Source: JBMOKU01 sp049324315 (lineage in GTDB: Bacteria > Bacillota > Clostridia > Peptostreptococcales > Thermotaleaceae). Taken from it: DNA of 64,000 bases. The first letter of the stretch is position 1; every line of letters starts with the position of its first letter. The position numbers and the translations under genes are program-made. Positions 15,754 to 25,122 of this stretch are shown piece after piece. The stretch lies in NCBI GenBank assembly GCA_049324315.1, contig JBMOKU010000018.1:51694-115693 (forward strand). The letters are read 5' to 3'. The notes beneath the pieces were generated by a model. The model saw only the letters and a program-made list of their open reading frames with translations, had not been told where the DNA came from and ran no database searches.

Positions 15754-17583
15754 TTATCCCAAATATGAAGTAACCCTAATTTCTCCTTCATCTCGAAGGA
15801 AGGTAGTGCATTGAATCTGATCCTTTACATAGTACACGGAATTACCGATAGAAATTCTAACGCCTGGATAAACGATTGAAGCAACATGAATTTTACCATT
15901 GAAACATGATTGCATCAACTCTTTTAAATTTGCAAATTCACTGGTTACATAGGATAGTTTTTCTTCTAAATATTTTTTTGTTTCCAATGACTTTCTTAAT
16001 ATTTCTTGCTTGTCTTGCGGTAGTTCAGTGACTTTAGCCATTTTTAACAAAAGATCAATTGCTTTATTGACACGCTCTAAATTGTTCATAATTGCATCAA
16101 TTTCATTCTTTAAACTATCATGTCTCGTTTTAATATCCGGATCGATACCCACTTCAAGTTTTGTTGCTGCTGCCATCGGTGACCCAATAATTTTTGCAGA
16201 TATTTCATTTACTGCTTTGACTTCACCGCCCACGATCAACCCTTTCTTACCTTTAACGATAATATTTCCTTTACATTCAACAGTACAATGCATGATAGAA
16301 TCAGCCATAATATTTCCATTTGCCTTGGCATGACAATTCTCCATATATTTAGAAACAATATCCTGTTCACTGATTAATTGGCCGTGATGGGCACCTTGAA
16401 TTCCTTTGTGTAGAATAATATTCCCTTTAGCAAATATTGATGCACCTTCAACGACACCTAGTACCTCTACGTCACCATCACTCTCAATTGTAAACCCACC
16501 TATTACGTGTCCCCGTACCAGTACCTTTCCAGCAAACTTGATATTCCCAATACTATTATCTACATTTCCGTTAACCTCAAAAACCTGCAGCACCGTAACT
16601 TTATCATCAATTAATTTTACCTGCCCATCCGCATCTGCTACTAAATTCAAGCCGTCGGAAGTTTCAATAACGTTTTTCCCTCTTTTAAATTGAATAGTCT
16701 TTCCTTCTTTTGCTTTTAATACTCTTCCATCAACAGTAACGCCATCTTCCCCTTCTTTAGGCAAAACTCTTTCTGCTAGTATGGTGCCTTTGCTGACATT
16801 TTGAATAATGTTCAAATTTTTGAGATCGACGGTTCCATCTTCGAGGATTGTTGGCTTTGCTTTTGTTTCTATATTGAATAGATACTTAATATATCCATCT
16901 TCACCATTGACTGGTGATTTTCCAACAGCAACGATTGTTTTTCTATGATAAATACTTTTTTCCACCATTTCAGCAATTACATTTGCGTCAATACCAAAAA
17001 CGATATTATTTTCTTTCAGAATATCTAATATATTCTGAACACTAACCATTTTTCCACCACATGGCGGGGTGATTGTTAGGTACGCTTTCATGAAATCAGA
17101 AGATTTCTCGATAAGCACTTTGGCATCTACAATTTCTTTTATTGCCAATTCATCAAGATCAATCTTTTGCACTTGCTTTAATTGAATACGTTTTTGAATT
17201 TCTTCTTTGTCGAAAAAGTCAGAGGAACTCTGCTGAAGGGCAAACATGATTTCAGCAGCATCCACAGCTATTCCATTACCCCTGGCAGGTGTAATAAAAA
17301 GAAAACGACGGCCATTCTCATTTAAAATCTCATAATGTCCGTTTTCAGCAGCATCGCTTTCCTGTGCTTCAAACTTAACTGTATTCTCTAGGTTAGATGA
17401 AATGTCTCGGGTTTTTGGTATTAACTTAACTCTAAACTTTCTTATGGACATATTCATTACGGTTTTGCCTTCTTGCAAGACTTCTATTTCGACATCCTCT
17501 CTTGTCGTCTGCAAATTTTCTAAACCTTGTTCAATTGCTTCATCCAGGGTTTTTCCTTCAACAATAATAAAGTTGGCATCCAT
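15754..17583 (-). CDS. FapA-like (DUF342) protein with Jag-like N-terminal domain
   Basis: A 609-aa protein. Residues about 5-50 (VEGKTLDEAIEQGLENL, then EVLQEGK) resemble the N-terminal domain of the RNA-binding protein Jag/KhpB. A DUF342/FapA core follows. From about 345 to 480, Gly/Val/Ile-rich repeats of the type 'GDVEVLGVVEGASIFAKGNI' suggest a right-handed parallel beta-helix, then comes a helical coiled-coil (about 490-550) and a beta-rich tail. FapA proteins affect flagellar assembly in other bacteria, but the mechanism is not settled. The ATG at 17583 (GGGGAG upstream) is preferred over an upstream GTG. It lies directly after the motility sigma factor gene. Confidence 0.85.
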   Translation of the reverse strand: MDANFIIVEGKTLDEAIEQGLENLQTTREDVEIEVLQEGKTVMNMSIRKFRVKLIPKTRDISSNLENTVKFEAQESDAAENGHYEILNENGRRFLFITPARGNGIAVDAAEIMFALQQSSSDFFDKEEIQKRIQLKQVQKIDLDELAIKEIVDAKVLIEKSSDFMKAYLTITPPCGGKMVSVQNILDILKENNIVFGIDANVIAEMVEKSIYHRKTIVAVGKSPVNGEDGYIKYLFNIETKAKPTILEDGTVDLKNLNIIQNVSKGTILAERVLPKEGEDGVTVDGRVLKAKEGKTIQFKRGKNVIETSDGLNLVADADGQVKLIDDKVTVLQVFEVNGNVDNSIGNIKFAGKVLVRGHVIGGFTIESDGDVEVLGVVEGASIFAKGNIILHKGIQGAHHGQLISEQDIVSKYMENCHAKANGNIMADSIMHCTVECKGNIIVKGKKGLIVGGEVKAVNEISAKIIGSPMAAATKLEVGIDPDIKTRHDSLKNEIDAIMNNLERVNKAIDLLLKMAKVTELPQDKQEILRKSLETKKYLEEKLSYVTSEFANLKELMQSCFNGKIHVASIVYPGVRISIGNSVYYVKDQIQCTTFLRDEGEIRVTSYLG

Positions 17584-17611
17584 ACCTACTCCCCACCCCA
17601 CTTTTTATTTT

Positions 17612-18346
17612 TCAGAAAACCTTTTCTAATTTACTTTTCAATTTAACCATTGCTTTTGTGTGTAATTGTGAAATCCTTGATTCAGAAATATCTAATATTT
17701 GCGAAATTTCTTTATAAGTTAGTTCAGAATAGTAGTATAGGCTAATGATTCTTTTTTCTCTTTCAGGCAAAATGTGTATCGCTTCAATCAAAATACGCTT
17801 TATCTCTTCTTTTTCGAAATGCTGCTGCGGTTCATTTTGAATGTCTTCATCAATAATTGCAAAATTTGTATTGTTTGAGATCTTCTCTTCTAAAGAAACG
17901 ATTGAATAAGCGTGGATCTCTGATAACATAGCATTCAAATCGTCGGTGCTGATACCTAGTTGGGCAGCAACTTCTTCATCTGTTGCATTTCTTCCAAGAC
18001 TGTTCTCAATGGCTCTGTACGCATCCTCAATTTTCTTATATTTCTGTCTAACGGATCTGGGAATCCAATCTAAATTTCGAAGTTGGTCAATGATAGCCCC
18101 TCGAATCCGGATGTATGCGTATGTTTCAAATTTAACATTTTTTGACAGGTCAAACTTGTCAATTGCATCTAGTAAACCAAAAATCCCATAACTGACCAAA
18201 TCGTCATATTCAATATTGTTACCATAGCTGTTATATAGACGGCCAGCAATAATCTTAACTAAATCAACATATTCAAGGATTAGCTGTTCTTTTATTTTTT
18301 TATCTCGGGTTTTAAAATACTGATCCCATAGGTTATGATTAGACAT
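17612..18346 (-). CDS. fliA: RNA polymerase sigma factor for flagellar operon (FliA/WhiG/SigD family)
   Basis: A sigma-28 type factor of 244 aa. Region 2 contains YDDLVSYGIFGLLDAIDKFD and FETYAYIRIRGAIIDQLR. Region 3 contains IPRSVRQKYKKIEDAY. Region 4 has the -35-binding HTH YKEISQILDISESRISQLHTKA. It should transcribe flagellin and other late genes located elsewhere. No flgM anti-sigma gene is in the window. ATG at 18346 follows TAGGGGG. Its position near the end of the operon means it is made only after the long early transcript is completed, as in Bacillus. Confidence 0.95.
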   Translation of the reverse strand: MSNHNLWDQYFKTRDKKIKEQLILEYVDLVKIIAGRLYNSYGNNIEYDDLVSYGIFGLLDAIDKFDLSKNVKFETYAYIRIRGAIIDQLRNLDWIPRSVRQKYKKIEDAYRAIENSLGRNATDEEVAAQLGISTDDLNAMLSEIHAYSIVSLEEKISNNTNFAIIDEDIQNEPQQHFEKEEIKRILIEAIHILPEREKRIISLYYYSELTYKEISQILDISESRISQLHTKAMVKLKSKLEKVF

Positions 18347-18357
18347 AACATTACCCC

Positions 18358-18702
18358 CTAGGAATTATTCCTATCTTTCATTGATTTTGAACTGCTTATT
18401 GTCTGCAAATCATTAAATTCTAAGGGTGTAAAATCATCTTCATCAGGGTTTTCTTCTTGATCATCTGTTGTGATCATCATCTCTGCTGGAATAACCATAT
18501 TAAAGGTGCTTTCTGTACTTTTCTTTTTAATGGATCCTATGGTGTCAAAGAAAACTTTTGATGCAGTATATATAATAACAATAAACAGCAGTGATCTCTT
18601 TAAAAATAAAACAAAACTAATTTTTTGAATCATTCCAATGATTGTACTTATGAGTATAGATACAAAAACGAAGATATAGGGGTAGATTTTCAAACTCTCC
18701 AT
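18358..18702 (-). CDS. Small membrane protein of the motility operon, unknown function
   Basis: A 114-aa protein with two predicted membrane helices (about 7-25 and 33-50) and a cytosolic, acidic C-terminal half containing DDQEENPDEDDF. No recognised domain. It lies between cheD and the sigma factor gene, 11 bases before the latter, with GGAG upstream of its ATG. Placement suggests a link to chemotaxis or the stator, but nothing in the sequence assigns a function. Confidence 0.75.
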   Translation of the reverse strand: MESLKIYPYIFVFVSILISTIIGMIQKISFVLFLKRSLLFIVIIYTASKVFFDTIGSIKKKSTESTFNMVIPAEMMITTDDQEENPDEDDFTPLEFNDLQTISSSKSMKDRNNS

Positions 18703-18717
18703 AAGAAAAAACTCCTA

Positions 18718-19203
18718 TCATATTTGTTTTGTTCCATGGCCGATTGTTTTTACGAGGAGAATTCCTGTATCGGAATAAAGCTCAATGGTTCTTCCAAAAT
18801 TCCCACCAGTATCTTCTGCTATAATGGGAACTCCCAGTTCCCCGAGTATTTCTTTTGTGGCAATCGTATTTCTTTCACCAATTTTCATAATATCGTTTTT
18901 ATTTGAAAATGAAAACATTTGTGCGCCCCCGGCAATTTTGCTCACTAATCTGTTTTTATTTGCCCCAAGACTTATTACCTTTTCTAATAGAAGTGTTATA
19001 CCGGTATCTGCAAATTTGGCAGGATTATTATTGTTACGAATCGTCTTACTGGAAGGTAACATAATATGTGCTAATCCAGCTATTTTGGTAATAGGATCAT
19101 ATAAAGTGATGCCTACACAGGAACCTAGTCCCAAGGTTGTAAGTGTACCAGGGTGTTTTATCGTATTTAAATCTGCCATACCTACTTTTATCAATTCACT
19201 CAT
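18718..19203 (-). CDS. cheD: Chemoreceptor glutamine deamidase CheD
   Basis: CheD deamidates receptor glutamines and binds CheC to adjust adaptation. The catalytic core is visible: TLGLGSCVGITLYD with the nucleophile Cys, followed by AGLAHIMLP with the catalytic His, and a Thr in the C-terminal half. 161 aa is normal. Its ATG overlaps the cheC stop by one base (TAATG), so the interacting pair CheC-CheD is translationally coupled. Confidence 0.97.
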   Translation of the reverse strand: MSELIKVGMADLNTIKHPGTLTTLGLGSCVGITLYDPITKIAGLAHIMLPSSKTIRNNNNPAKFADTGITLLLEKVISLGANKNRLVSKIAGGAQMFSFSNKNDIMKIGERNTIATKEILGELGVPIIAEDTGGNFGRTIELYSDTGILLVKTIGHGTKQI

Positions 19204-19820
19204 TACTGTAATACTCCTAAACTTTTTAATAGTACTTCAAAGGACTCGACATCTGGTATAAGGAAGAAGAATCCCTTTACGTCATTATCTCCTTCTTGGA
19301 ATTCAGTTTCAATCAGCAATACTTTATCTCCTATTTGTCCAAACTGAATAATCGGAACACTCAATATAGCACCTGCCATGTCTACAGCCAGAGAAGGAAC
19401 AGATATCAATATTTTTAAACCTGTTAGCATTGATAGAGAAGAAACATAGGATCCCGAAAGAATATTGCCGATTTCATTTAATGCAGACCGATCAATTTCG
19501 TCTAATTCTTCAGAATGATCTTCTTTAAACATCAACATATTGGTTAAAGTTTTAGACGATTTGATTGTTAATAAAAACATGATATTCCCGGTGATATCTC
19601 CGTCGACACGAAAATAAATACCACAAACAGGTACCTCAGGACCCCCAAGCAACTCAGCAACCTCTTTGAACTCAAGAATCTCAACCTTTGGAACATTCAT
19701 ATCTATTTTTCTATCAAGAAGCTTAGCCAGAGCTGTTGCTGCATTACCGGCGCCAATATTACCAATCTCTTTTAATACGTCGATTTGCATGCTGTTCAAT
19801 TCATCAATTGATATACTCAT
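19203..19820 (-). CDS. cheC: CheY-P phosphatase CheC
   Basis: CheC dephosphorylates CheY-P. Both helices of the D/E-x3-N signature are present: DVLKEIGNIGAGNAATALA near the N-terminus and ALNEIGNILSGSY in the centre, so two active sites are likely. It has 205 aa from the ATG at 19820 (AAGGAGG upstream); a GTG two codons before is less well placed. It is homologous to the N-terminal part of FliY in the same operon. Confidence 0.97.
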   Translation of the reverse strand: MSISIDELNSMQIDVLKEIGNIGAGNAATALAKLLDRKIDMNVPKVEILEFKEVAELLGGPEVPVCGIYFRVDGDITGNIMFLLTIKSSKTLTNMLMFKEDHSEELDEIDRSALNEIGNILSGSYVSSLSMLTGLKILISVPSLAVDMAGAILSVPIIQFGQIGDKVLLIETEFQEGDNDVKGFFFLIPDVESFEVLLKSLGVLQ

Positions 19821-19840
19821 TATCACTCCTCCTTAGGAAA

Positions 19841-20302
19841 TCATTCACTTTCAGATGAATCGGTAATTCCTAAAACTGTTTTCAAATCAAGCAAGATAAT
19901 AATTCTACCATCTTTTTTCCCAATTCCCTTTATGTAGTTATACTCAATATTATTTACAACATTTTGCGCATCATCTATTTCATCTTCATGAAGCTGAAGT
20001 ACCTCCGAAGATGAATCTACAAGCAAACCTACAACGATATCTTCAACGGATACAATAATGATCCTTGTTTCATCATTATATTCAATTTGCGGTAGATGGA
20101 AAGCTTTTCGCAAATTAACAACTGGAACAACTTCACCACGGAGATTTATTACCCCTTGAACATATTCCGATGCGTGGGGAACTCTTGTGATATCCATGAC
20201 TTTCTCTATGGTAGCTACTCGGTGAATATCAATACCATAAAATTCATTATCTAATTCGAAGACAACATACTGATTGTCTGCAGAAACCAATTTATTATCC
20301 AT
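19841..20302 (-). CDS. cheW: Chemotaxis coupling protein CheW
   Basis: CheW (153 aa) links receptors to the CheA kinase. It is a single SH3-like CheW domain with YVVFELDNEFYGIDIHRV, HASEYVQGVINLRGEVVPVVNLR and the DSSSEVLQL loop. ATG at 20302 follows GGAGAGG. It is immediately downstream of cheA. Confidence 0.97.
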   Translation of the reverse strand: MDNKLVSADNQYVVFELDNEFYGIDIHRVATIEKVMDITRVPHASEYVQGVINLRGEVVPVVNLRKAFHLPQIEYNDETRIIIVSVEDIVVGLLVDSSSEVLQLHEDEIDDAQNVVNNIEYNYIKGIGKKDGRIIILLDLKTVLGITDSSESE

Positions 20303-20332
20303 TTTTTCCTCTCCTTTACTGTGAGTTTTCCG

Positions 20333-22390
20333 TTAGAATAGAGAATTGGTGTCCACGATAAGCGCAACTTGTCCATTACCTAAAATTGTCGCACCAGCTA
20401 TGACTTTGATACCTGACAAGAACTTACCTAAAGACTTAATAACAATCTCCTGCTGTCCAATTAATGTATCCACGATAAATCCAGCCGTTTTATCACCTTT
20501 TCTGACCACAACGACGATCAAATCTTCTTTAGCATTCTCTGCATTTTCAACATGTAATATTCTATTCATTCTTAATATTGGGAGGGTTGTATTTCTATAT
20601 AAAACAACCTCTTGATTCTGAACTTTTCTAATACTGGATGATTTAATGTTAATAATTTCTTTAATTGAATTCAATGGAATTGCATATTTCTCAGCACCAA
20701 TGTTAACCAATAATGCTTGAATGATTGCTAAAGTCAATGGCAATCTGATCGTAAATTTGCTTCCTTTAAGTTTCGTTGTTTGAACTTCGACAACGCCACC
20801 CAAGGATTCAATTTTCGTTTTTACAACATCTAAACCTACACCTCTGCCAGAAATATCGGAAATTTTGTCTGCAGTACTAAATCCTGCATGGAAGAGAAGG
20901 TTGACAGCTTCTTTATCATCTAATGATTCAGCCTGCTCTTTTGACATGATTCCTTTTTGAACAGCCTTTTCTTTTACTTTTTCAATATTTATACCTTGCC
21001 CGTCGTCTTCCACTTCGATAACTACACTGTTTCCATCCGGATATGCAACCAGTTTTACCGTTCCAAATTCAGCTTTACCATGCTTTCTTCTTAGTTCTGG
21101 TTCTTCAATACCATGGTCAATGGAGTTCCGGATTAAATGAATCAATGGATCTCCGATTTCATCAATGACGGTTCTATCCACCTCAGTTTCTTCACCAGAC
21201 ATAATTAGTGAAATTTCCTTGCCTAGTTCTTTGGATAAGTCTCTCACCATTCTAGGAAATCTGTTAAAGGTTCTTTCAATGGGAACCATTCGAACTTTCA
21301 TAACAGCGTCATGTAAACTGGTGGTAATTCTTTCAAGGTACTCAATAGCTTCATTCATATTATCTTTCTTTGCAGAATCATCAATATCTTCAAGTCTGGT
21401 TTTTATAATAATTAATTCGCTAACCAAGTTCATTAGACTATCCAAGCGATCGATATCTACACGAACAGTTTTTCCAACTTTCGGTTTCTTCGTTTTTTGC
21501 TGCTTTTTATCATCAAAGCCTTCATCGTCATTATCTTCTACAGCATCTTTTACTTCTTCCATGTTTGAGGACTGTGAAAGAGATTGGAATTCATGAGGCA
21601 ATACTTTCTCGATTAATACAGATTCCACTTCGGAGATGCTCAAAAGTTCTTTTTTAAGAATTTCCACATTTTGCTTCGTGATAACAAGCAGCTCAAAGGA
21701 TAATTCAAAATTCTCATCTTCAATATCATCAACCGGTGGATTTGATTTGATAATTTCACATTCTTGTTCTAAAGTATTAAATACAATAAAAGCGCGGGCA
21801 GATTTTAACATGCAATTTTCATTTAATGTCACCTTAATTTTTATGCACTCAAAACCATCTTGAGCAGCCTTTTCGATGACATGCTTTGCAAATTCCTCAA
21901 CCTGAATTTTTATCTTACTATCTGGCACCAGCGAATCTTCCGTATGTTGTTCTTCAAATGTAGTTATTGATATTTCTTTTTGATTCCTATTTCCAATCTG
22001 ATCAAAATCACCTGACATAATTGATTTTAGTTTTTTTACAAGGATGTGTGGTTCTACACTTCCCTCTTCTCCGGATATAGAAATCTCATTGATGTATTCC
22101 TCTAATGTATCTAAGCATTCAAATAAAATATCGATAATCGAGCTAGTGATTTGAATTTCTCTGTTCCTCAAGGATTGTAATACATTCTCCATTTCATGGG
22201 TTAGGCTAGCAATTTTATTAAAACCCATTGTTCCTGACATACCTTTTAAGGTATGGGCAATCCTGAATATTTGATTAAGAATATCCAGGTTTTCATAATC
22301 GTTCTCTAATTCTAGAAGGCTTTCATTCATGTTTTGAAGATTCTCTTTAGATTCTTCAATAAAGATTTCTAAATATTGACTCATGTCCAT
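20333..22390 (-). CDS. cheA: Chemotaxis histidine kinase CheA
   Basis: CheA (685 aa) autophosphorylates and passes phosphate to CheY and CheB. P1/HPt carries the phospho-acceptor His46 in RIAHTLKGMSG. P2, the CheY-binding domain, is about 155-265. P3, the dimerisation domain, starts at about 308 (RVDIDRLDSLMNLVSEL). P4 has the N-box HLIRNSIDHG, DDGQGI and GRGVGLDVVK. P5 is the C-terminal CheW-like domain. ATG at 22390 lies 4 bases after the cheB stop. Full length with no missing motif. Confidence 0.98.
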   Translation of the reverse strand: MDMSQYLEIFIEESKENLQNMNESLLELENDYENLDILNQIFRIAHTLKGMSGTMGFNKIASLTHEMENVLQSLRNREIQITSSIIDILFECLDTLEEYINEISISGEEGSVEPHILVKKLKSIMSGDFDQIGNRNQKEISITTFEEQHTEDSLVPDSKIKIQVEEFAKHVIEKAAQDGFECIKIKVTLNENCMLKSARAFIVFNTLEQECEIIKSNPPVDDIEDENFELSFELLVITKQNVEILKKELLSISEVESVLIEKVLPHEFQSLSQSSNMEEVKDAVEDNDDEGFDDKKQQKTKKPKVGKTVRVDIDRLDSLMNLVSELIIIKTRLEDIDDSAKKDNMNEAIEYLERITTSLHDAVMKVRMVPIERTFNRFPRMVRDLSKELGKEISLIMSGEETEVDRTVIDEIGDPLIHLIRNSIDHGIEEPELRRKHGKAEFGTVKLVAYPDGNSVVIEVEDDGQGINIEKVKEKAVQKGIMSKEQAESLDDKEAVNLLFHAGFSTADKISDISGRGVGLDVVKTKIESLGGVVEVQTTKLKGSKFTIRLPLTLAIIQALLVNIGAEKYAIPLNSIKEIINIKSSSIRKVQNQEVVLYRNTTLPILRMNRILHVENAENAKEDLIVVVVRKGDKTAGFIVDTLIGQQEIVIKSLGKFLSGIKVIAGATILGNGQVALIVDTNSLF

Positions 22391-22393
22391 ACT

Positions 22394-23452
22394 CTACACC
22401 CCCACAACTTTAGTGATTGTTTTAGCAATGTCTTGCAATGATACGACATCATCAATACAACCTAAATTTACTGCTGATTTTGGCATCCCATACACAACAC
22501 ATGATTCCTCGTTCTGAGCAATGGTGTGACAGTTTTGCATTTTCAAATTTTTCATACCATTAGCCCCATCGGCTCCCATACCGGTCATAATAACGCCAAC
22601 GATGTTAGACGCATGCAAATCTGCCAGCGAGTCCATTAATGCATCAACAGAAGGTCTATGTCCAGAAACAGGAGGGTCTTTCGACAATTTGATTTTCAGC
22701 GTATTTCCTACACTTACTACTTTCATATGATAATCTCCAGGAGCTATATATGCATGGCCCGGCAAAAGAATATCCTCATCTTCTGCTTCCTTTACGTGTA
22801 CTTCTGACAAATTATTCAACCTTTCAGCCAATGATTTCGTAAAACCTGGAGGCATATGCTGTACAATTAAAATACTTGCTGGAAGACTTTGAGGTAAATA
22901 AGGTATTACTTCCTGCAGCGCCCGAGGCCCTCCTGTAGAAGTGCCAATTGCTACAATTTTCTTCAGAATTTTATTATTTTCCACAGGCCCAGCTGTTTTG
23001 TTCGCTGTACTGGTATTTTTTAGCGGCTTGTGCAGATTCTTATATCGTATATTGACTTTGGCAGCAATTTTTATTTTTTGCGTCAGCTGGCCTTTCATTT
23101 CCTCATTGCTCATCTTGAAAATGTTTGATGGCTTCGTGATAAAGTCAACGGCTCCAAGTTCCAGTGCTCTTAGGGTAGCGTCAGCACCTTCCTTTGTCAA
23201 ACTGCTGAGCATTACTACTGGTACAGGAGATTCTTCCATAATTTGTTTGAGAGCAGAAATTCCATCTAATATAGGCATTTCCACATCCATTGTTACAACA
23301 TCAGGTTTTACTGCCTTAATTTTCTCTAAAGCTTCTTTTCCATTTTTTGCAGTACTGATTACTTGTAATTCCTCATCAATTGAAATAATGTCAGAGATAA
23401 CTTTACGCATGAACGCTGAATCATCAACTACTAATACAGTGATTTTTTTCAT
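22394..23452 (-). CDS. cheB: Chemoreceptor methylesterase/deamidase CheB
   Basis: CheB removes receptor methyl groups. The receiver domain (1-about 120) has the acidic pair D10-D11 and the phospho-acceptor Asp56 in VTMDVEMP. The esterase domain has the Ser172 (GTSTGG), His199 (VQHMPPGF) and Asp295 (GMGADGANG) triad. 352 aa is normal. It starts one base after the preceding PilZ-gene stop with only a weak AAGGG site, suggesting coupling. The partner methyltransferase cheR is not in the window. Confidence 0.97.
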   Translation of the reverse strand: MKKITVLVVDDSAFMRKVISDIISIDEELQVISTAKNGKEALEKIKAVKPDVVTMDVEMPILDGISALKQIMEESPVPVVMLSSLTKEGADATLRALELGAVDFITKPSNIFKMSNEEMKGQLTQKIKIAAKVNIRYKNLHKPLKNTSTANKTAGPVENNKILKKIVAIGTSTGGPRALQEVIPYLPQSLPASILIVQHMPPGFTKSLAERLNNLSEVHVKEAEDEDILLPGHAYIAPGDYHMKVVSVGNTLKIKLSKDPPVSGHRPSVDALMDSLADLHASNIVGVIMTGMGADGANGMKNLKMQNCHTIAQNEESCVVYGMPKSAVNLGCIDDVVSLQDIAKTITKVVGV

Positions 23453-24142
23453 TTATATCAATCCCTTTTTTCTCATTTTTCTTTGATAATGAAATATAAA
23501 CGATATGATCTGCGTTCGAGTTTTCTCATTTATACCTTCAAAAGCAGTGGCAATTTCAAAAGTATTTTCTACAGCATCATGTAAACTACATCGAATGATT
23601 CTGCCTTTTGCGATAATCGTATCTTCTCCGGTATTGATGTGGATTTCAATTGTAGTGCCAACTTTTATTTTTTCATTGCTTATGAGTCTCAGACCACCTC
23701 CGCTGATATCTTGCGTATAAGCTCGGGTAAATGTGCCTGACGGGTTTCCTTTCTGATCCAACTGTCTAAATTGTATATCCAAAACGACTTCCAATCTAAA
23801 AAAATTTCTTCGCTGGTCCTTATCAATATCACCTATTTTTTGTATGATTAGGCAAGAAATGTGTTTAAGCGTTTTTCTAGAAATCACTTTTGCTTTAAAA
23901 ATGAAAACGCCTTCATTTTTTTTGTTCTGTTTAATATAGATGAATTCACCTATAGGAATTGGTGTAATGACATTATTGAATATTGGCGTAGCAACGACAT
24001 ATGTTTGATCATCGATAATATCTAATACTTGGCTAACTAGAATCTTTTTTTTCTCATCATTATATTTTTGGTTGTCCATATAAAATTGGTGTGTTTCAAT
24101 TTCAATTCGATCACCAACACTAAATAGTTCGTTATTATTCAT
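23453..24142 (-). CDS. PilZ domain protein, YcgR/MotI-like c-di-GMP receptor
   Basis: A 229-aa protein with an N-terminal YcgR-type beta-barrel (about 1-100) and a C-terminal PilZ domain (about 105-220). The c-di-GMP signature is complete: RRNFFR (RxxxR) followed by DISGGGLRL. The family includes YcgR and Bacillus MotI/DgrA, which brake or disengage the flagellar stator when c-di-GMP is high. Placement between flhG and cheB supports that role. The GGAGG site is unusually far (14 bases) from the ATG at 24142. An HD-GYP protein at 62433 could be part of the same signalling. Confidence 0.92.
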   Translation of the reverse strand: MNNNELFSVGDRIEIETHQFYMDNQKYNDEKKKILVSQVLDIIDDQTYVVATPIFNNVITPIPIGEFIYIKQNKKNEGVFIFKAKVISRKTLKHISCLIIQKIGDIDKDQRRNFFRLEVVLDIQFRQLDQKGNPSGTFTRAYTQDISGGGLRLISNEKIKVGTTIEIHINTGEDTIIAKGRIIRCSLHDAVENTFEIATAFEGINEKTRTQIISFIFHYQRKMRKKGLI

Positions 24143-24213
24143 GGATTGGTTACATACCTCCTTCCTTTCAGCACAGGAAAGTACCTTGCGTATAATAAAA
24201 TATAGATAAATAA

Positions 24214-25122
24214 TTACTTTCGAATATTAGAGAACAATCTGTTGAGAAATCTTTTCAATCCACTGGCCTCGTACAATTCAGTGTTCAGTTCATTAATTAA
24301 TCTGGCTGCAATTGAATTAATTCCTTGACTAACCACACTATTTGGGTAATTAAGGATAAAGGGTTTCTGCAGCTTCACGGATCTAGATACGGCAGCGTCT
24401 TCATACAAATAACCTAAACGTTCCAATGAAATATTCAAAAATCTCTGTGTTGCCGTATTTAATTTGTTGAAAATATCTGATCCTTCTTTATTATCTTCAA
24501 CCCTATTGATCAACACTCTAATTTTTTTTGTATTATCTTCGGCGACAATATTCTTAATCATGGCATATGCATCTGTAATTGAAGTAGGTTCTGGCGTTGT
24601 AACCAAAATTACTTCTTCTGTTGCATTGACAAAAGAAAGTACAGCATTGTTTATACCGGCCCCTGTGTCAATGAGAATAAAATCTGTTGATTTACCTAAT
24701 TCTTTAAGATTTTCAATTAGGTATGATAATTGATCATCGGTTAAATTTACTAGCTCTCTTAAACCGGAACCACCAGAAATAATTTTTATACCATTAGGGC
24801 CTTCCACCATAATTTCATCTATGGTCTTCTCATTTCTAACAACATGAACGAGACTGAATTTTGGAATAATGCCAGAAATGACATCTATATTTGCTAAGCC
24901 AAGATCTGCATCAAGTATCGTTACTCGGTAACCTAGATTTCGTAACGCCAAACCAAGATTAATTGTAAAATTCGTTTTCCCTACGCCGCCCTTACCGCTG
25001 GTAATGGTTAGGACCCGTGCATTATCCTGACTTTCATTGCTTACATTTGATTGTATAGCCACTTGGGGCTGACTCTTCATTGTGCTGATCATTTCGCGAA
25101 GTTTTTTTGCTTGATCATTCAT
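24214..25122 (-). CDS. flhG: FlhG/YlxH MinD-like ATPase
   Basis: FlhG (302 aa) controls flagellar number and placement. It has the activator motif DQAKKLREM at the very N-terminus, which in the family stimulates the FlhF GTPase. A deviant Walker A (SGKGGVGKTN), the Walker A' DADLGLANID and a C-terminal membrane-targeting helix RFLNRLFSNI follow. ATG at 25122 overlaps the end of flhF by 8 bases (ATGAATGA). A GTG three codons upstream is the alternative. Confidence 0.95.
   Translation of the reverse strand: MNDQAKKLREMISTMKSQPQVAIQSNVSNESQDNARVLTITSGKGGVGKTNFTINLGLALRNLGYRVTILDADLGLANIDVISGIIPKFSLVHVVRNEKTIDEIMVEGPNGIKIISGGSGLRELVNLTDDQLSYLIENLKELGKSTDFILIDTGAGINNAVLSFVNATEEVILVTTPEPTSITDAYAMIKNIVAEDNTKKIRVLINRVEDNKEGSDIFNKLNTATQRFLNISLERLGYLYEDAAVSRSVKLQKPFILNYPNSVVSQGINSIAARLINELNTELYEASGLKRFLNRLFSNIRK

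Noticed and set aside
22941..23486. Plus-strand open frame of 181 codons opposite cheB
   Set aside because: Shadow of the cheB coding frame; composition is that of a reversed codon pattern.
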